Shown piece by piece: positions 46,849 through 55,700 of a stretch of 59,541 nt of DNA. This DNA comes from Chloroflexota bacterium (GTDB taxonomy: Bacteria; Chloroflexota; Ktedonobacteria; Ktedonobacterales; Ktedonobacteraceae). Positions within the stretch are counted from its first letter, which is position 1. Every line of letters begins with the position of its first letter. The notes below the pieces were generated by a model. It was given only the letters and a program-made list of their open reading frames with translations. It ran no database searches and was not told where the DNA came from. The stretch is taken from NCBI GenBank assembly GCA_005879655.1, contig VBJK01000061.1, positions 1 through 59,541 of the forward strand, given 5' to 3'. The translations under genes were made by a program, and so were the position numbers.

Positions 46849-47928
46849 TTGAAACCAGAACATGAAAAGAAATATCGCATATTGATGGTGACAGGTATCT
46901 ATCCCACGGAAGCCAGACCGCACTCAGGGACCTTCGTCAAAGCGCTGGTTGACTCGTTGGTAGCAGCCGGACACCAAGTAGAGATAGTCCATCCTAAGCC
47001 AGGACCAGCGCCGCTGCGCTACCTCTCCGCTACGCTGCAAGTCTTTTGGAAAACGCTGACGGGCCGCTTCGATATCGTTAATGGCCATTATGGCCTCTGG
47101 TGTCTTGTTGCACGTATGCAGTGGACAACTCCGGTTGTCGCGGCCTATCTTGGCGATGACTTGCTGGGGACAGTAAGGCAGGACGGCAGCTACAGCCAGA
47201 AGAGTTTGTTTGTGGCACGGGTGAGTCGCTGGCTCTGTCATCACGTAGAAGCAGTGACAGTGAAATCTGAACAGATGAAAAAAGCCTCACGCTATGAGAA
47301 AAGCGTTGTTATCCCCGATGGCATTAATTTTGACCTGTTTGAGCCAGTACCACGAGCACAAGCAAGAAAAGAGCTAGGTTGGGATCAAGAGCGTTATTAT
47401 GTAGTTTTTGCCAATAATCCTGCAATTCCTGTTAAGAACTTTTCACTAGCACAGGCTGCTATCGCTCGCCTACAGCAGAGAGGCATCAGCGCAGAACTGG
47501 TAGTAGCAAATGGCCTGCCCCAGAGAAAGGTTATGCAATACATCAATGCCAGCAATGTACTCATTCTGCCCTCTATTGCAGAAGGCTCCCCCAACGTCGT
47601 CAAGGAAGCAATGGCTTGCAACGTGCCCGTCGTTGCCACCAATGTAGGAGATGTGGCGGAAGTACTGGCTCGCACCGCAGGTTGCAGTGTCTGCCCACAT
47701 GATGCGGATGCGCTCGCTAGAGGTCTGGAGAAAGCTCTCCTGCACACAGAGCGTACGACTGGCCGGGCAGATATTCGTCATCTGGACAGCCAAGTGATTG
47801 TCGAGCAAGTGTTGGAGCTGTATGAGCAGGCGATGACAAGAACGAGGAAAATAGGCAAGCAGTCGTTACGGCAGAGCACGCTCACCCAACCAGTAAAGAG
47901 AGGGATGACCTATGACAAAACCTCGTAA
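46849..47928 (+). CDS. GT4 glycosyltransferase (EPS locus, 3)
   Basis: 359 residues, apparently from TTG 46849 with GGGAGG 9 nt upstream (no in-frame ATG nearby). MVTGIYPTEARPHSGTFVKA, NGHYGLWCLVAR, VAAYLGDDLLGT, VVIPDGINFDLFEP, FANNPAIPVKNFSLAQAAIA and PSIAEGSPNVVKEAMACNVP define a GT4 enzyme with E-x7-E. It is shorter than its neighbours and belongs to a different subgroup from copies 1 and 2. It overlaps the next gene by 17 bp (coupled translation). Confidence 0.88.
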   Translation: MKPEHEKKYRILMVTGIYPTEARPHSGTFVKALVDSLVAAGHQVEIVHPKPGPAPLRYLSATLQVFWKTLTGRFDIVNGHYGLWCLVARMQWTTPVVAAYLGDDLLGTVRQDGSYSQKSLFVARVSRWLCHHVEAVTVKSEQMKKASRYEKSVVIPDGINFDLFEPVPRAQARKELGWDQERYYVVFANNPAIPVKNFSLAQAAIARLQQRGISAELVVANGLPQRKVMQYINASNVLILPSIAEGSPNVVKEAMACNVPVVATNVGDVAEVLARTAGCSVCPHDADALARGLEKALLHTERTTGRADIRHLDSQVIVEQVLELYEQAMTRTRKIGKQSLRQSTLTQPVKRGMTYDKTS

Positions 47929-49132
47929 AGTACTGATGATCGTAGAAAATTTGTCAGTGCCAGCAGACCCTCGTGTCTGGCACGAAGCAAGAGCCTTGAG
48001 TCAACGTGGCTTGCAGGTTGTTATCATTTGTCCCAAAGGAAAGCAGGCACACGATCATGCAGCATATGACTTTAGAGAAGGTATTCACATCTACCGCTAC
48101 ACCTCCTATACTCAAGCAAGCGGCGTGCTAGGTTATATACAAGAATATACTATAGCCCTCATTATGACCTTCTGGCTTAGCCTTAAAATCTGGTTGAAAC
48201 ACGGTTTTGATATTATTCATGTTGCCAATCCCCCAGATATCTTCTTCCTCATCGGTTTATTCTACCGCTGCTATGGCAAAAAATTCGTCTTTGATCAGCA
48301 CGACTTGGCCTCCGAAATGTTCCGCGTCCGTTTTAAGGGTCGCCTCAAACTGCTCTACAAGCTATCGCTTTTCATGGAAAGGTGTTCCTATCGCACAGCA
48401 CATCTGATTATCACCACCAACGAGTCACAAAAGCAAAATGCCCTGAAGCTTGGCCATAGTACAGCAGGAAAGGTCTTTGTCGTACGCAACGGACCGGACC
48501 TGGCCCGTTTCGCGCAAACAAAAGCAGAGCAGCAGTTGAAGCGAGGCAAACGTCACATGCTAGTATATGTGGGTGTTATGGGTCCCCAGGATGGCGTAGA
48601 GTATGCATTATATGCACTACATGCGCTTGTTTATAAGTATAGTCGTCATGACATATTGTTGACCTTAGTTGGAGATGGAGATCAGGTGCCACAGCTTAAG
48701 GAGAGGGTACAGCACTTACAATTAGATGAATATGTTCACTTTACAGGTTGGGTATCTGTACCAGAAATGTTACGTTATATTGCTACAGCAGATATAGGTA
48801 TCTCGCCAGATCCCAGTAACGACCTTAACGACCGCAGTACGATGCTCAAGACGATGGAATATATGGCAATGGGTAAACCAACCGTTGCCTTTGACTTGCC
48901 AGAAACTCGCTACTCCGCTCAGGATAGCGCGCTCTACGCGACCCCCAACAGGGTTGACGATTTTGCCGAGCAGCTCATAACCTTGCTTGACAATGAAAAG
49001 TTACGCAGCGAAATGGGAGCCAGGGCCAGAAAGCGCGTCGAAGAGGTGCTCTGTTGGGAGCGCTGTAAAGAACAGCTCTGGCAGGCTTATGAGCACCTCT
49101 TAGATTGTGTCTATAGTCATTTATGGCCATAG
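47912..49132 (+). CDS. GT4 glycosyltransferase (EPS locus, 4)
   Basis: 406 residues. MIVENLSVPADPRVWHEARAL is a hallmark start of one GT4 subgroup, with FDIIHVANPPDIFF, YGKKFVFDQHDLASEMF, VVRNGPDLARF, YVGVMGPQDGVEYALYALHA, LVGDGDQVPQLKE and SPDPSNDLNDRSTMLKTMEY as the nucleotide-sugar site (here a degenerate E-x7-E). It has one hydrophobic segment (IALIMTFWLSLKIWL) that may anchor it to the membrane. Last gene of the rightward EPS operon; no clear T-rich terminator follows. Confidence 0.9.
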   Translation: MTKPRKVLMIVENLSVPADPRVWHEARALSQRGLQVVIICPKGKQAHDHAAYDFREGIHIYRYTSYTQASGVLGYIQEYTIALIMTFWLSLKIWLKHGFDIIHVANPPDIFFLIGLFYRCYGKKFVFDQHDLASEMFRVRFKGRLKLLYKLSLFMERCSYRTAHLIITTNESQKQNALKLGHSTAGKVFVVRNGPDLARFAQTKAEQQLKRGKRHMLVYVGVMGPQDGVEYALYALHALVYKYSRHDILLTLVGDGDQVPQLKERVQHLQLDEYVHFTGWVSVPEMLRYIATADIGISPDPSNDLNDRSTMLKTMEYMAMGKPTVAFDLPETRYSAQDSALYATPNRVDDFAEQLITLLDNEKLRSEMGARARKRVEEVLCWERCKEQLWQAYEHLLDCVYSHLWP

Positions 49133-50257
49133 CCTTCCTCGATGCTTTGCGTATCAGAAAAATGCACGTTATGATTGAAACGTAGCTCAAGAATGAATTT
49201 TAGCATGAATGATGACGAAAAGCAGCATTGGCTTTGCCAGAGACTGTTTAGTAGCAGAGAGTTCTTTACAGTGAAAATAGGACACTAAAGAACTCCTGCG
49301 TAATGAACATTAACATCGTGCAACAACGACGGAAGCTTCTCTCATAAGAGCATTAGTAGATAGCTGTCGAGATGGCCATTGCACAACTGCAAGTACTAAG
49401 GCCACTTTTTTGAAGACAGACAGTTTAGATCGGTCGTATAGGACTCTTGAATTCTTGCAGCCTACCATGATTTGTAGGCTACAGCGTGCTCTTAATCAAA
49501 GACAAGTTCCCGCGCTCCTCTAGCAGGACGCACACAAGCGTGGAGTTCCGCCCCAGGATAGTCCTCTGTTTATGGACAAAAGTCCCGAGGACTTATAGGC
49601 AGGTCTGTGAGGTTTGCAGTGAGAGTGAGACCCACGTCTGAGTGAGCTTGTGATGCTTGATGAGATCTTCCCGCCGTCGCAGATTGCTTAGCCGTATCAT
49701 TAACGTTTCTTCTTTCTAGGAACGCAGCCATCGATTTTTGAAGCGATATTTGTGCTTTCATGCATGTGCACGTGTGGACTCCTGCACATTGCGGGCTGTG
49801 GAATTGGCTGATGACTTTTGTTCTTAATCAGCCTTATCTGGTACGTAAGCTTAGACAATCGCTGCACCAACTATTGGCGAGCGCGCAAGCCGTCCCGTGA
49901 TGCCACAACGGGTCTGTCGTGTGATGCCTGCGACTTTGTCGTAGGTTACTATACCCACACGCCCACAACAACCATACAGACCCCTCACGCGGATGCGCCA
50001 ATGATCAGCCTCCACCCGTAGCGGGCCTCCCTATGGTGTGCATAACACCCAGAGCGCCTCTCAAGGTGAGTGGATGAGCACGATGCTTCCTACAGTTTCA
50101 TAGTCTCTTGCTCCACTGAACTTGCTTCGACGTGTTCAGGTAGCCCCTTTTTGTCTAAATTTCAGGCAAGTACACGTACAACACATACAAAGTTTGTATG
50201 TCCAGATAGAGCATTGCTTGCAGAGGTCTGCAATCACTTGCTAAGAAGGAGAATAGG
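49133..50257. other. 1.1-kb gene-poor region with possible mobile-element remnants
   Basis: No convincing intact gene. It holds an imperfect inverted repeat at 49259-49295 (GAGTTCTTTA...AAAGAACTC), a hairpin AGCCTAC/GTAGGCT at 49459-49480, and short minus-strand coding-like fragments. One (49492-49566) reads PGAELHACVRPARGARELVF before a stop and may be the end of a degraded TnpB-type transposase. Another at 49570-49761 has SLQKSMAAFLERRNV. None can be assigned with certainty. Confidence 0.4.
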
Positions 50258-50881
50258 TTGAAAATACATCATTATATTAAAACGTCTTGGCATCAGTATG
50301 GCCATAATAACTTTGTAAGGTTCGGTATTGTGGGTATGCTTACTTTATTGTTCGTGGGGGGTGCTCTCTATAATGCACAGCTCCACACTCATGCTGCTGG
50401 CAATTGTGGAGCAGAGGAACAAAGTTATACAGTTCAGCGTGGAGATACCTTGGGGAAAATTGCTGCCCGTAATGGACTATCCTTTACAGACCTCGCTACA
50501 CGTAACCATATTACCAATGTCAACATTGTCTATCCCGGTCATGCGTTGTGCCTGCCGGGCAATAGTACAACAAACAATTTTGCCTTCCAGAACAATGCCA
50601 GCGTTGTACACATAATTTATCAGGTCTTCGGAGCGTACGGATCTGCGGCTGTCCGTGTAGCAAACTGTGAGTCAAGTTTAAATCCAAATGCCTATAACAG
50701 CATATCCATTGGTAACAGTCACGCTGCCGGTCTCTTCCAAGTACTCTATCCCAGTACCTGGTATACGACTTCGCAATCTGCAAGATCACCTTATAATGCG
50801 TATACGAACGCTGTAGCAGCACATGACATTTTTGTCAGAGATGGCTACAGTTGGCGCGAATGGGTCTGTCAACCTTGGTGA
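50258..50881 (+). CDS. LysM domain and lysozyme-like (lytic transglycosylase) exported protein
   Basis: 207 residues from TTG, with AAGAAGGAGA 5 nt upstream. The N-terminal hydrophobic segment (about 20-40) is a signal peptide or anchor. A LysM domain (54-99: YTVQRGDTLGKIAARNGL, NIVYPGHALCLP) binds peptidoglycan-like glycans. Residues 115-207 resemble a goose-lysozyme/transglycosylase fold, with VANCESSLNPNAYNS (Glu138 as candidate catalytic acid), AAGLFQVLYPSTW and NAVAAHDIF. It probably cuts cell-wall glycan outside the membrane, for growth, resuscitation or spore germination. Cys137 and the Cys near the C-terminus may pair. Confidence 0.87.
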   Translation: MKIHHYIKTSWHQYGHNNFVRFGIVGMLTLLFVGGALYNAQLHTHAAGNCGAEEQSYTVQRGDTLGKIAARNGLSFTDLATRNHITNVNIVYPGHALCLPGNSTTNNFAFQNNASVVHIIYQVFGAYGSAAVRVANCESSLNPNAYNSISIGNSHAAGLFQVLYPSTWYTTSQSARSPYNAYTNAVAAHDIFVRDGYSWREWVCQPW

Positions 50882-51242
50882 GTCTCGATTTTCTGGGCGG
50901 TTAGTTGCCAGATGTTGCCCAGCTAACGGATGACATCCTATTGACCTTTCTTACCAACTTGCGTTCAAATAGATGAGAGTTACATAGACGTGCAAGGAAG
51001 TACCCTATGAGAACGCAGGTTGGTATTAAACAGCATGAAAACGCATGAGTTGTGTGATGAATTGACGAACTGAATATTTTGGTGATATAACCTTAATCAA
51101 CTGTAACCGGATAGGAGCATATTTATGCAGTCTTTGTAGTACTTGAGTGTATTTACCAGTGATACATGAGCGTCAGTGCGGCTAGCCCATCCTGATATTT
51201 TTTATTTTAAATGTCTTTTTTTTATATAATAGGAGTAGCACA
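50882..51242. other. Intergenic region with a 15-bp-arm inverted repeat
   Basis: Arms TACCAACTTGCGTTC (50952-50966) and GAACGCAGGTTGGTA (51011-51025), one mismatch, 44-nt spacer: a 74-bp element of unknown nature. A weaker hairpin CTGGGC/GCCCAG lies at 50893-50922 just after the LysM gene and may end transcription. No gene is seen. TATATAATAGGAG before the next ATG gives its ribosome site. Confidence 0.5.
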
Positions 51243-53179
51243 ATGGATGATACCATTAAATGGGGAATTCTTGGGACTGGAACCATTGCGAGGATCTTCG
51301 CTAAAGGACTGGCGGAATCTCAAACAGGAACACTTATGGCGATCGGTAGCCGCACCCAGGAAGCCGCTGACACTTTTGGTGAGTCCTGGATAGTGCCACG
51401 ATGTTATGGCAGCTATGAAGCGTTGCTTACTGACGGAGATGTACAGGCTATCTATATTGCCACTCCTCATCCACTCCATGCGGAATGGGCGATTAAGGCT
51501 GCTGAGGCAAAAAAACATATATTATGCGAAAAACCCATTGCACTCAACCATGCAGAGGCGATGGCGATCGTTGAAGCTGCCTACCGTAATGATGTCTTCC
51601 TGATGGAAGCATTCATGTACCGTTGTCATCCGCAGACAACAAAACTCGTTGAGCTGATCCGCTCAGGTGCTATTGGACAGGTTCGTCTGATCCAAGCTAC
51701 GTTCAGCTTCCATGCAGCTTCTGACCTTGAAAGTCGGCTACTGAACAATAAGCTTGGGGGTGGTGGTATTCTGGATGTCGGCTGTTATTGTACATCTATG
51801 GCGCGTCTCATTGCTGGCGCTGCGATGGGACAACCATTTGCCGAACCGATACGGGTGACAGGTGCGGCGCATATTGGCGTTCGTTCGCAGGTTGATGAAT
51901 ACGCTGTTGCTACACTTACTTTTCCTGGAAACATCTTAGCGCAGCTTCAATACTTGTCCCCACACCCTGGCTTCCCCCGGCTGGGCAGAGCACGAGTATC
52001 TTCATATATAAGCACGGTGAAGCGCAACCGAAAGAAGTTGTTGTTGCCAGCAGCACCAGCTTATACACAAGCGAAGCCGACACGGTTGCTGCTTTTCTTT
52101 CCGAGCGACAATCTCCTACTATGAACTGGAATGATACACTTGGCAATATGCACGTTCTCGATCAATGGCGGCAGGCTGTTAAGGTCGTCTACGCAGCTGA
52201 GGAACCAGCGGGCAAGTTATTGACGATTGCTAACCGACCTCTGGCTGTACATCCCGATAGCATCATGAAATATGGCCGCATAGCAGGTGTTGATAAACCC
52301 GTCTCACGTCTGGTGATGGGTGTTGATAACCAAGTAACGTGGCCACATACGGCGGTCATGCTCGATGACTTCTTTGAGCGTGGTGGGAACTGTTTTGACA
52401 CGGCTTTCATTTATGGCGATGGTCAGTGTGAGAAGATGCTGGGTCAGTGGGTGAAGAATCGCGGACTTCGCGAGCAGGTGGTTATTCTCGACAAAGGTGC
52501 TCATACGCCACGCTGTACGCCGGAATGGTTGAGTAAGCAGCTGATGACCAGTCTTGAAAGGCTACAAACGGATTATGTAGATATCTATATGCTACACCAT
52601 GATAATACAGAGGTACCGGTTGGCGAGTTTATCGATGTACTCAATGAGCATAAACAGGCGGGTCGTATTCGCGCCTTTGGCGGCTCAAACTGGTCGCTTG
52701 AGCGTGTTCAGGAGGCGAATCAGTGGGCGAAGGAGCATGAACTCACTGGTTTTGCTGCGATAAGCAATCACTTCAGTCTGGCTCGTATGGTAGATCCGCT
52801 GTGGGCTGGTAGTATTTCTACCTCTGATGAGAAAGCACGAGCTTGGCTTACGGAAACGGGTATGGCTTTAATGCCCTGGTCAAGTCAAGCGCGAGGCTTC
52901 TTCGCTGGTCGGGCGGAGTCAGGCGACTACTCTGATGAAGAGCTGGTCCGTTGCTGGTACAGCCACGACAATTTTCAGCGTCTTAAGCGTGTCAATACAA
53001 TGGCAAAGACGCGAGGAGTATTGCCGATTAACATAGCTCTGGCCTATGTGCTCTGCCAACCTTTTCCTACGTTCCCGCTGATCGGGCCACGCCAGATCTC
53101 CGAAACACGTAGCTCGTTTCCTGCATTAACCATCGAGTTGACGACAGAAGATTTGCGCTGGCTCAATCTGGATGACTAA
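51243..53179 (+). pseudogene. Gfo/Idh/MocA dehydrogenase - aldo/keto reductase fusion, frame-disrupted
   Basis: The first frame (51243 to about 51955) encodes a Gfo/Idh/MocA enzyme: GILGTGTIARIFAKGL (NAD-binding), HILCEKPIALNHAEA (EKP motif), LMEAFMYRCHPQT and GGGGILDVGCYCTSM. The second frame carries VPTPWLPPAGQSTSIFIYKH, VASSTSLYTSEADTVAAFLS and MNWNDTLGNMHVLDQWRQAV, the normal C-terminus of the same dehydrogenase, then runs on into an aldo/keto reductase (FDTAFIYGDGQCEKMLG, VDIYMLHHDN, FGGSNWS). So a two-domain sugar oxidoreductase is split near 51948-51962, where about 20 residues (usually an RIxGxEGSI segment) are missing. The catalytic residues of both domains remain. Likely substrates are sugars or polyols. 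Confidence 0.82.
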
Positions 53180-53184
53180 AGGGC

Positions 53185-53235
53185 GGGCAATGCCTTGTAC
53201 CAGTTAAATAAGTTAACTGGTACAAGGCATTGCCC
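53185..53235. terminator. Perfect 23-bp-arm hairpin between convergent genes
   Basis: Arms 53185-53207 and 53213-53235 are exact reverse complements (GGGCAATGCCTTGTACC... and partner) with a 5-nt loop. It lies between the fusion-gene end and the end of the EF-G-like gene. No T-tract is adjacent, so it is a hairpin terminator candidate or a dispersed palindrome. It resembles the inner part of the repeat at 35-138. Confidence 0.7.
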
Positions 53236-53241
53236 CAGACG

Positions 53242-55245
53242 CTATCCCTCTGCTTTCTTGTGCGTGGCAATTAGCTCCTGTTGGATATTCGCTGGCACTT
53301 CCTCGTATTGCGCAAAATCCATACTGAAGGAACCACGGCCTTGGGTGATGGAACGCAGGTCGGTTGCGTAGTGTAGCATTTCAACCAGTGGCACAGAGGC
53401 GGTAATGCGTTGCAGGCCATTACCAAGCGATTCCATACCCATAACACGACCACGTTTGGTATTGATGTCGCTCATGACATCGCCCATGTTGCCTTCTGGG
53501 ACAGTGATAGTAACGTTCATTATTGGTTCCAGAATCACTGGATTAGCCTTCGGCACAACCTCCTGCATGCCCAGTGAAGCAGCGATTTCAAAGGATTGCG
53601 CCGAGGAGTCTACCGGGTGGTATTTCCCGTCATACAATGCAACCTTGACGTAGAGCATGGGATTGCCTGAGATAAAGCCACGCTTGAGCGACTCACGCAC
53701 ACCCTTCTCGACACCTGGGATGAACTGTCCTGGAACTACACCCCCTACGATACGATCCTCAAAGACGAATGTTTGCTCACTATCGCGCGGGAGCGGCTCG
53801 ATCTCCAGCCAGACATCGCCGAACTGCCCATGCCCACCACTTTGCCGCTTGTGACGACCGTTGGCCTGAGCCTTCTTGCGGATCGTCTCGCGGTAAGAGA
53901 TACGCTGATCGCGCATCTCTAGATCTACAGCATATTTGCGTTTGATGCCTTCAACGACAATCTGTAAATGGGCTTCACCAATGCCTGATAAGAGTGTCTC
54001 GGCAGTTTCTGGATCACGCGACACCCGTATTGTACGGTCTTCTTCGGTAATACGGGCTAACGCATTACTCATCTTATCCAGGTCGGCCTGGCTCTTGGGT
54101 AGGACGGCCAGTGTGAAACAGGGTTGAGGGAAATTAATCGGTGCGAGTGTTGCTGTTATGTCTTTGCTGTTAGTGAGCGTATCTCCGGTATGAGTATTGG
54201 AGAGCTTGGCCACTGCGCCAAAATCGCCTGCGGGAATCTCGCTCGCAGTTTCCTGCATTTTGCCGCGCGGTGTAATGAGTTTGATGGTTCCTGTATAGAC
54301 ACGAAACGTCGAGATAGTACCGACCTGCGCTGCGGCGGTCTTGAAGACGAGAGCCGATAGATGGTCCCCAAAGGCTCTGGCATCGTCAGGAACGGCATCG
54401 GCTGCGCTGGGGAGATAATCGACGATGGCATCAAGCAGTGTTTGCACGCCCACATTTTTGCTAGCTGAGCCACACAGGACAGGAATTAATTGGCCACTAC
54501 CGGTCCCCTTCTTAATAATTGTAAGAATTTCAGCATCGCTCAGCTCTTCACCTTCCAGAAACTTCTCCATTAAATCGTCGTCGCTCTCGACTGCCGCTTC
54601 GATTAATTGTTCGCGATAGCTACTGACTTTGTCCTTGAGATCAGCAGGGATGGTGATTTCCTGTACTTTATTGCCACCCTCGAAAGTATAGCCCTTCTGA
54701 GAAGCGAGATCGATGACGCCTCTAAAATTCGCCTGTTCTCCGATTGGAATTTGCAAAGGAACGACTTTCAGGCCAAACTGCTTGCGTAGGGATTCGAGTG
54801 CTTGCTCGAAAGAGGTATTTTCGCGATCAAGTTTGTTAACCAGAACTATGCGTGGTAGCATGCGTTCATCAGCATACTGCCAGGTAAGTTCAGTGCCCAC
54901 CTCTACACCTTTTTCAGCGGTCACGACCACGAGTGCGGCGTCAGCCACACGTAGGCCAGCCTTGACTTCACCAACAAAGTCGGCGTAACCGGGGGTATCA
55001 ATAAAATTGATCTTGTGGTTTTTCCACTCAACTGGTAGGACTTTGGCATTAAGCGACATACGACGCTTCAATTCATCGGGATCGTAGTCAGAAATTGAAG
55101 TACCTTCGTCTACTCTACCCTGGCGGGTAACGGCACCACTGTTATAGAGTGCTGCATCGATAAGAGAGGTTTTGCCTGCTCCAACATGAGAGATCAGCGC
55201 CAGATTGCGAATCTGTTCCGCCCTATAAACCTTCATAAGACCCAT
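53242..55245 (-). CDS. EF-G-like translation GTPase (FusA2-type)
   Basis: 667 residues, shorter than canonical EF-G (about 690-700). G1 is SHVGAGKTSL (EF-G has AHIDAGKTT), with DTPGYADF (G3) and NKLDREN (G4); domains II-V follow, with ISYRETIRKKA, RQSGGHGQFGDVWLEIEP and a C-terminal TQGRGSFSMDFAQYEEVP. The altered G1 loop is typical of EF-G-like paralogues, many of which no longer drive translocation. Around residue 322 (FRVYTGTIK then LITPRGKMQE) about 18-20 residues expected in domain II are missing, in frame. Start: AGGAGG just upstream; ATG 55245 or the ATG three codons later is possible. Monocistronic. Confidence 0.88.
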   Translation of the reverse strand: MGLMKVYRAEQIRNLALISHVGAGKTSLIDAALYNSGAVTRQGRVDEGTSISDYDPDELKRRMSLNAKVLPVEWKNHKINFIDTPGYADFVGEVKAGLRVADAALVVVTAEKGVEVGTELTWQYADERMLPRIVLVNKLDRENTSFEQALESLRKQFGLKVVPLQIPIGEQANFRGVIDLASQKGYTFEGGNKVQEITIPADLKDKVSSYREQLIEAAVESDDDLMEKFLEGEELSDAEILTIIKKGTGSGQLIPVLCGSASKNVGVQTLLDAIVDYLPSAADAVPDDARAFGDHLSALVFKTAAAQVGTISTFRVYTGTIKLITPRGKMQETASEIPAGDFGAVAKLSNTHTGDTLTNSKDITATLAPINFPQPCFTLAVLPKSQADLDKMSNALARITEEDRTIRVSRDPETAETLLSGIGEAHLQIVVEGIKRKYAVDLEMRDQRISYRETIRKKAQANGRHKRQSGGHGQFGDVWLEIEPLPRDSEQTFVFEDRIVGGVVPGQFIPGVEKGVRESLKRGFISGNPMLYVKVALYDGKYHPVDSSAQSFEIAASLGMQEVVPKANPVILEPIMNVTITVPEGNMGDVMSDINTKRGRVMGMESLGNGLQRITASVPLVEMLHYATDLRSITQGRGSFSMDFAQYEEVPANIQQELIATHKKAEG

Positions 55246-55700
55246 TCCCTCCTGAGTTTCTATGCAAAAGATGGTCTACCCAGACTGTACGGAGGTCTGA
55301 TGTAGACCGCCACCTGCTTTGCGACCGCACGAATGGTTGCTGGTTAGGTACAGAGAAAAACTGTGCAATATACTCTTCCAGTTTAGTAGGAGTAGTATAA
55401 CAGGATTAAAGGTTTTGAGCAACAGGAGACGGCTCCTAAAACAGGGCTTGTGCGTTTACCCGTTTTGTCTGTTTTGCCGCCGAAGGCGGCAGAGGAAAAA
55501 AGAGGTTGCGGGGACACCCCGCACCCCGTCAGGAGGGCTAGCCGCCCTCCTGCACCACCTGCTTTTCCGTCATTTCGGGTAAACGCACAAGCCTTGGCCC
55601 AATATTTGGCTCTCTATACCACCGATCCCAGTTCTGTTATACTAGCTATACCACATAGAATATTTACCGTTTATTGTCAACTATAATAGGAGATTCATGC
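55246..55700. other. 455-bp divergent intergenic region with a repeat element
   Basis: Holds promoters for the EF-G-like gene (leftward) and the SHMT-like gene (rightward) and the GC-rich repeat at 55445-55593. A TATACT hexamer near 55639-55644 could be a -10 for the rightward gene. No gene seen. Confidence 0.5.
55445..55593. repeat. GC-rich dispersed repeat (copy B) with 18-bp inverted ends
   Basis: Ends GGCTTGTGCGTTTACCCG (55445-55462) and its exact complement (55576-55593) flank inner hairpins: GCCGCC/GGCGGC, GGGGACACCCC and AGGAGGGCTAGCCGCCCTCCT-like arms. The inner GGGGACACCCC...ACCCCG...CAGG series matches copies A (31485) and C (57007). The length of 149 bp and inverted ends fit a MITE. 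Confidence 0.8.

Noticed and set aside
49818..50021. 67-codon plus-strand ORF with CDAC as a possible zinc finger
   Set aside because: Only one Cys pair, no second pair, no start signal; not enough to call a gene.
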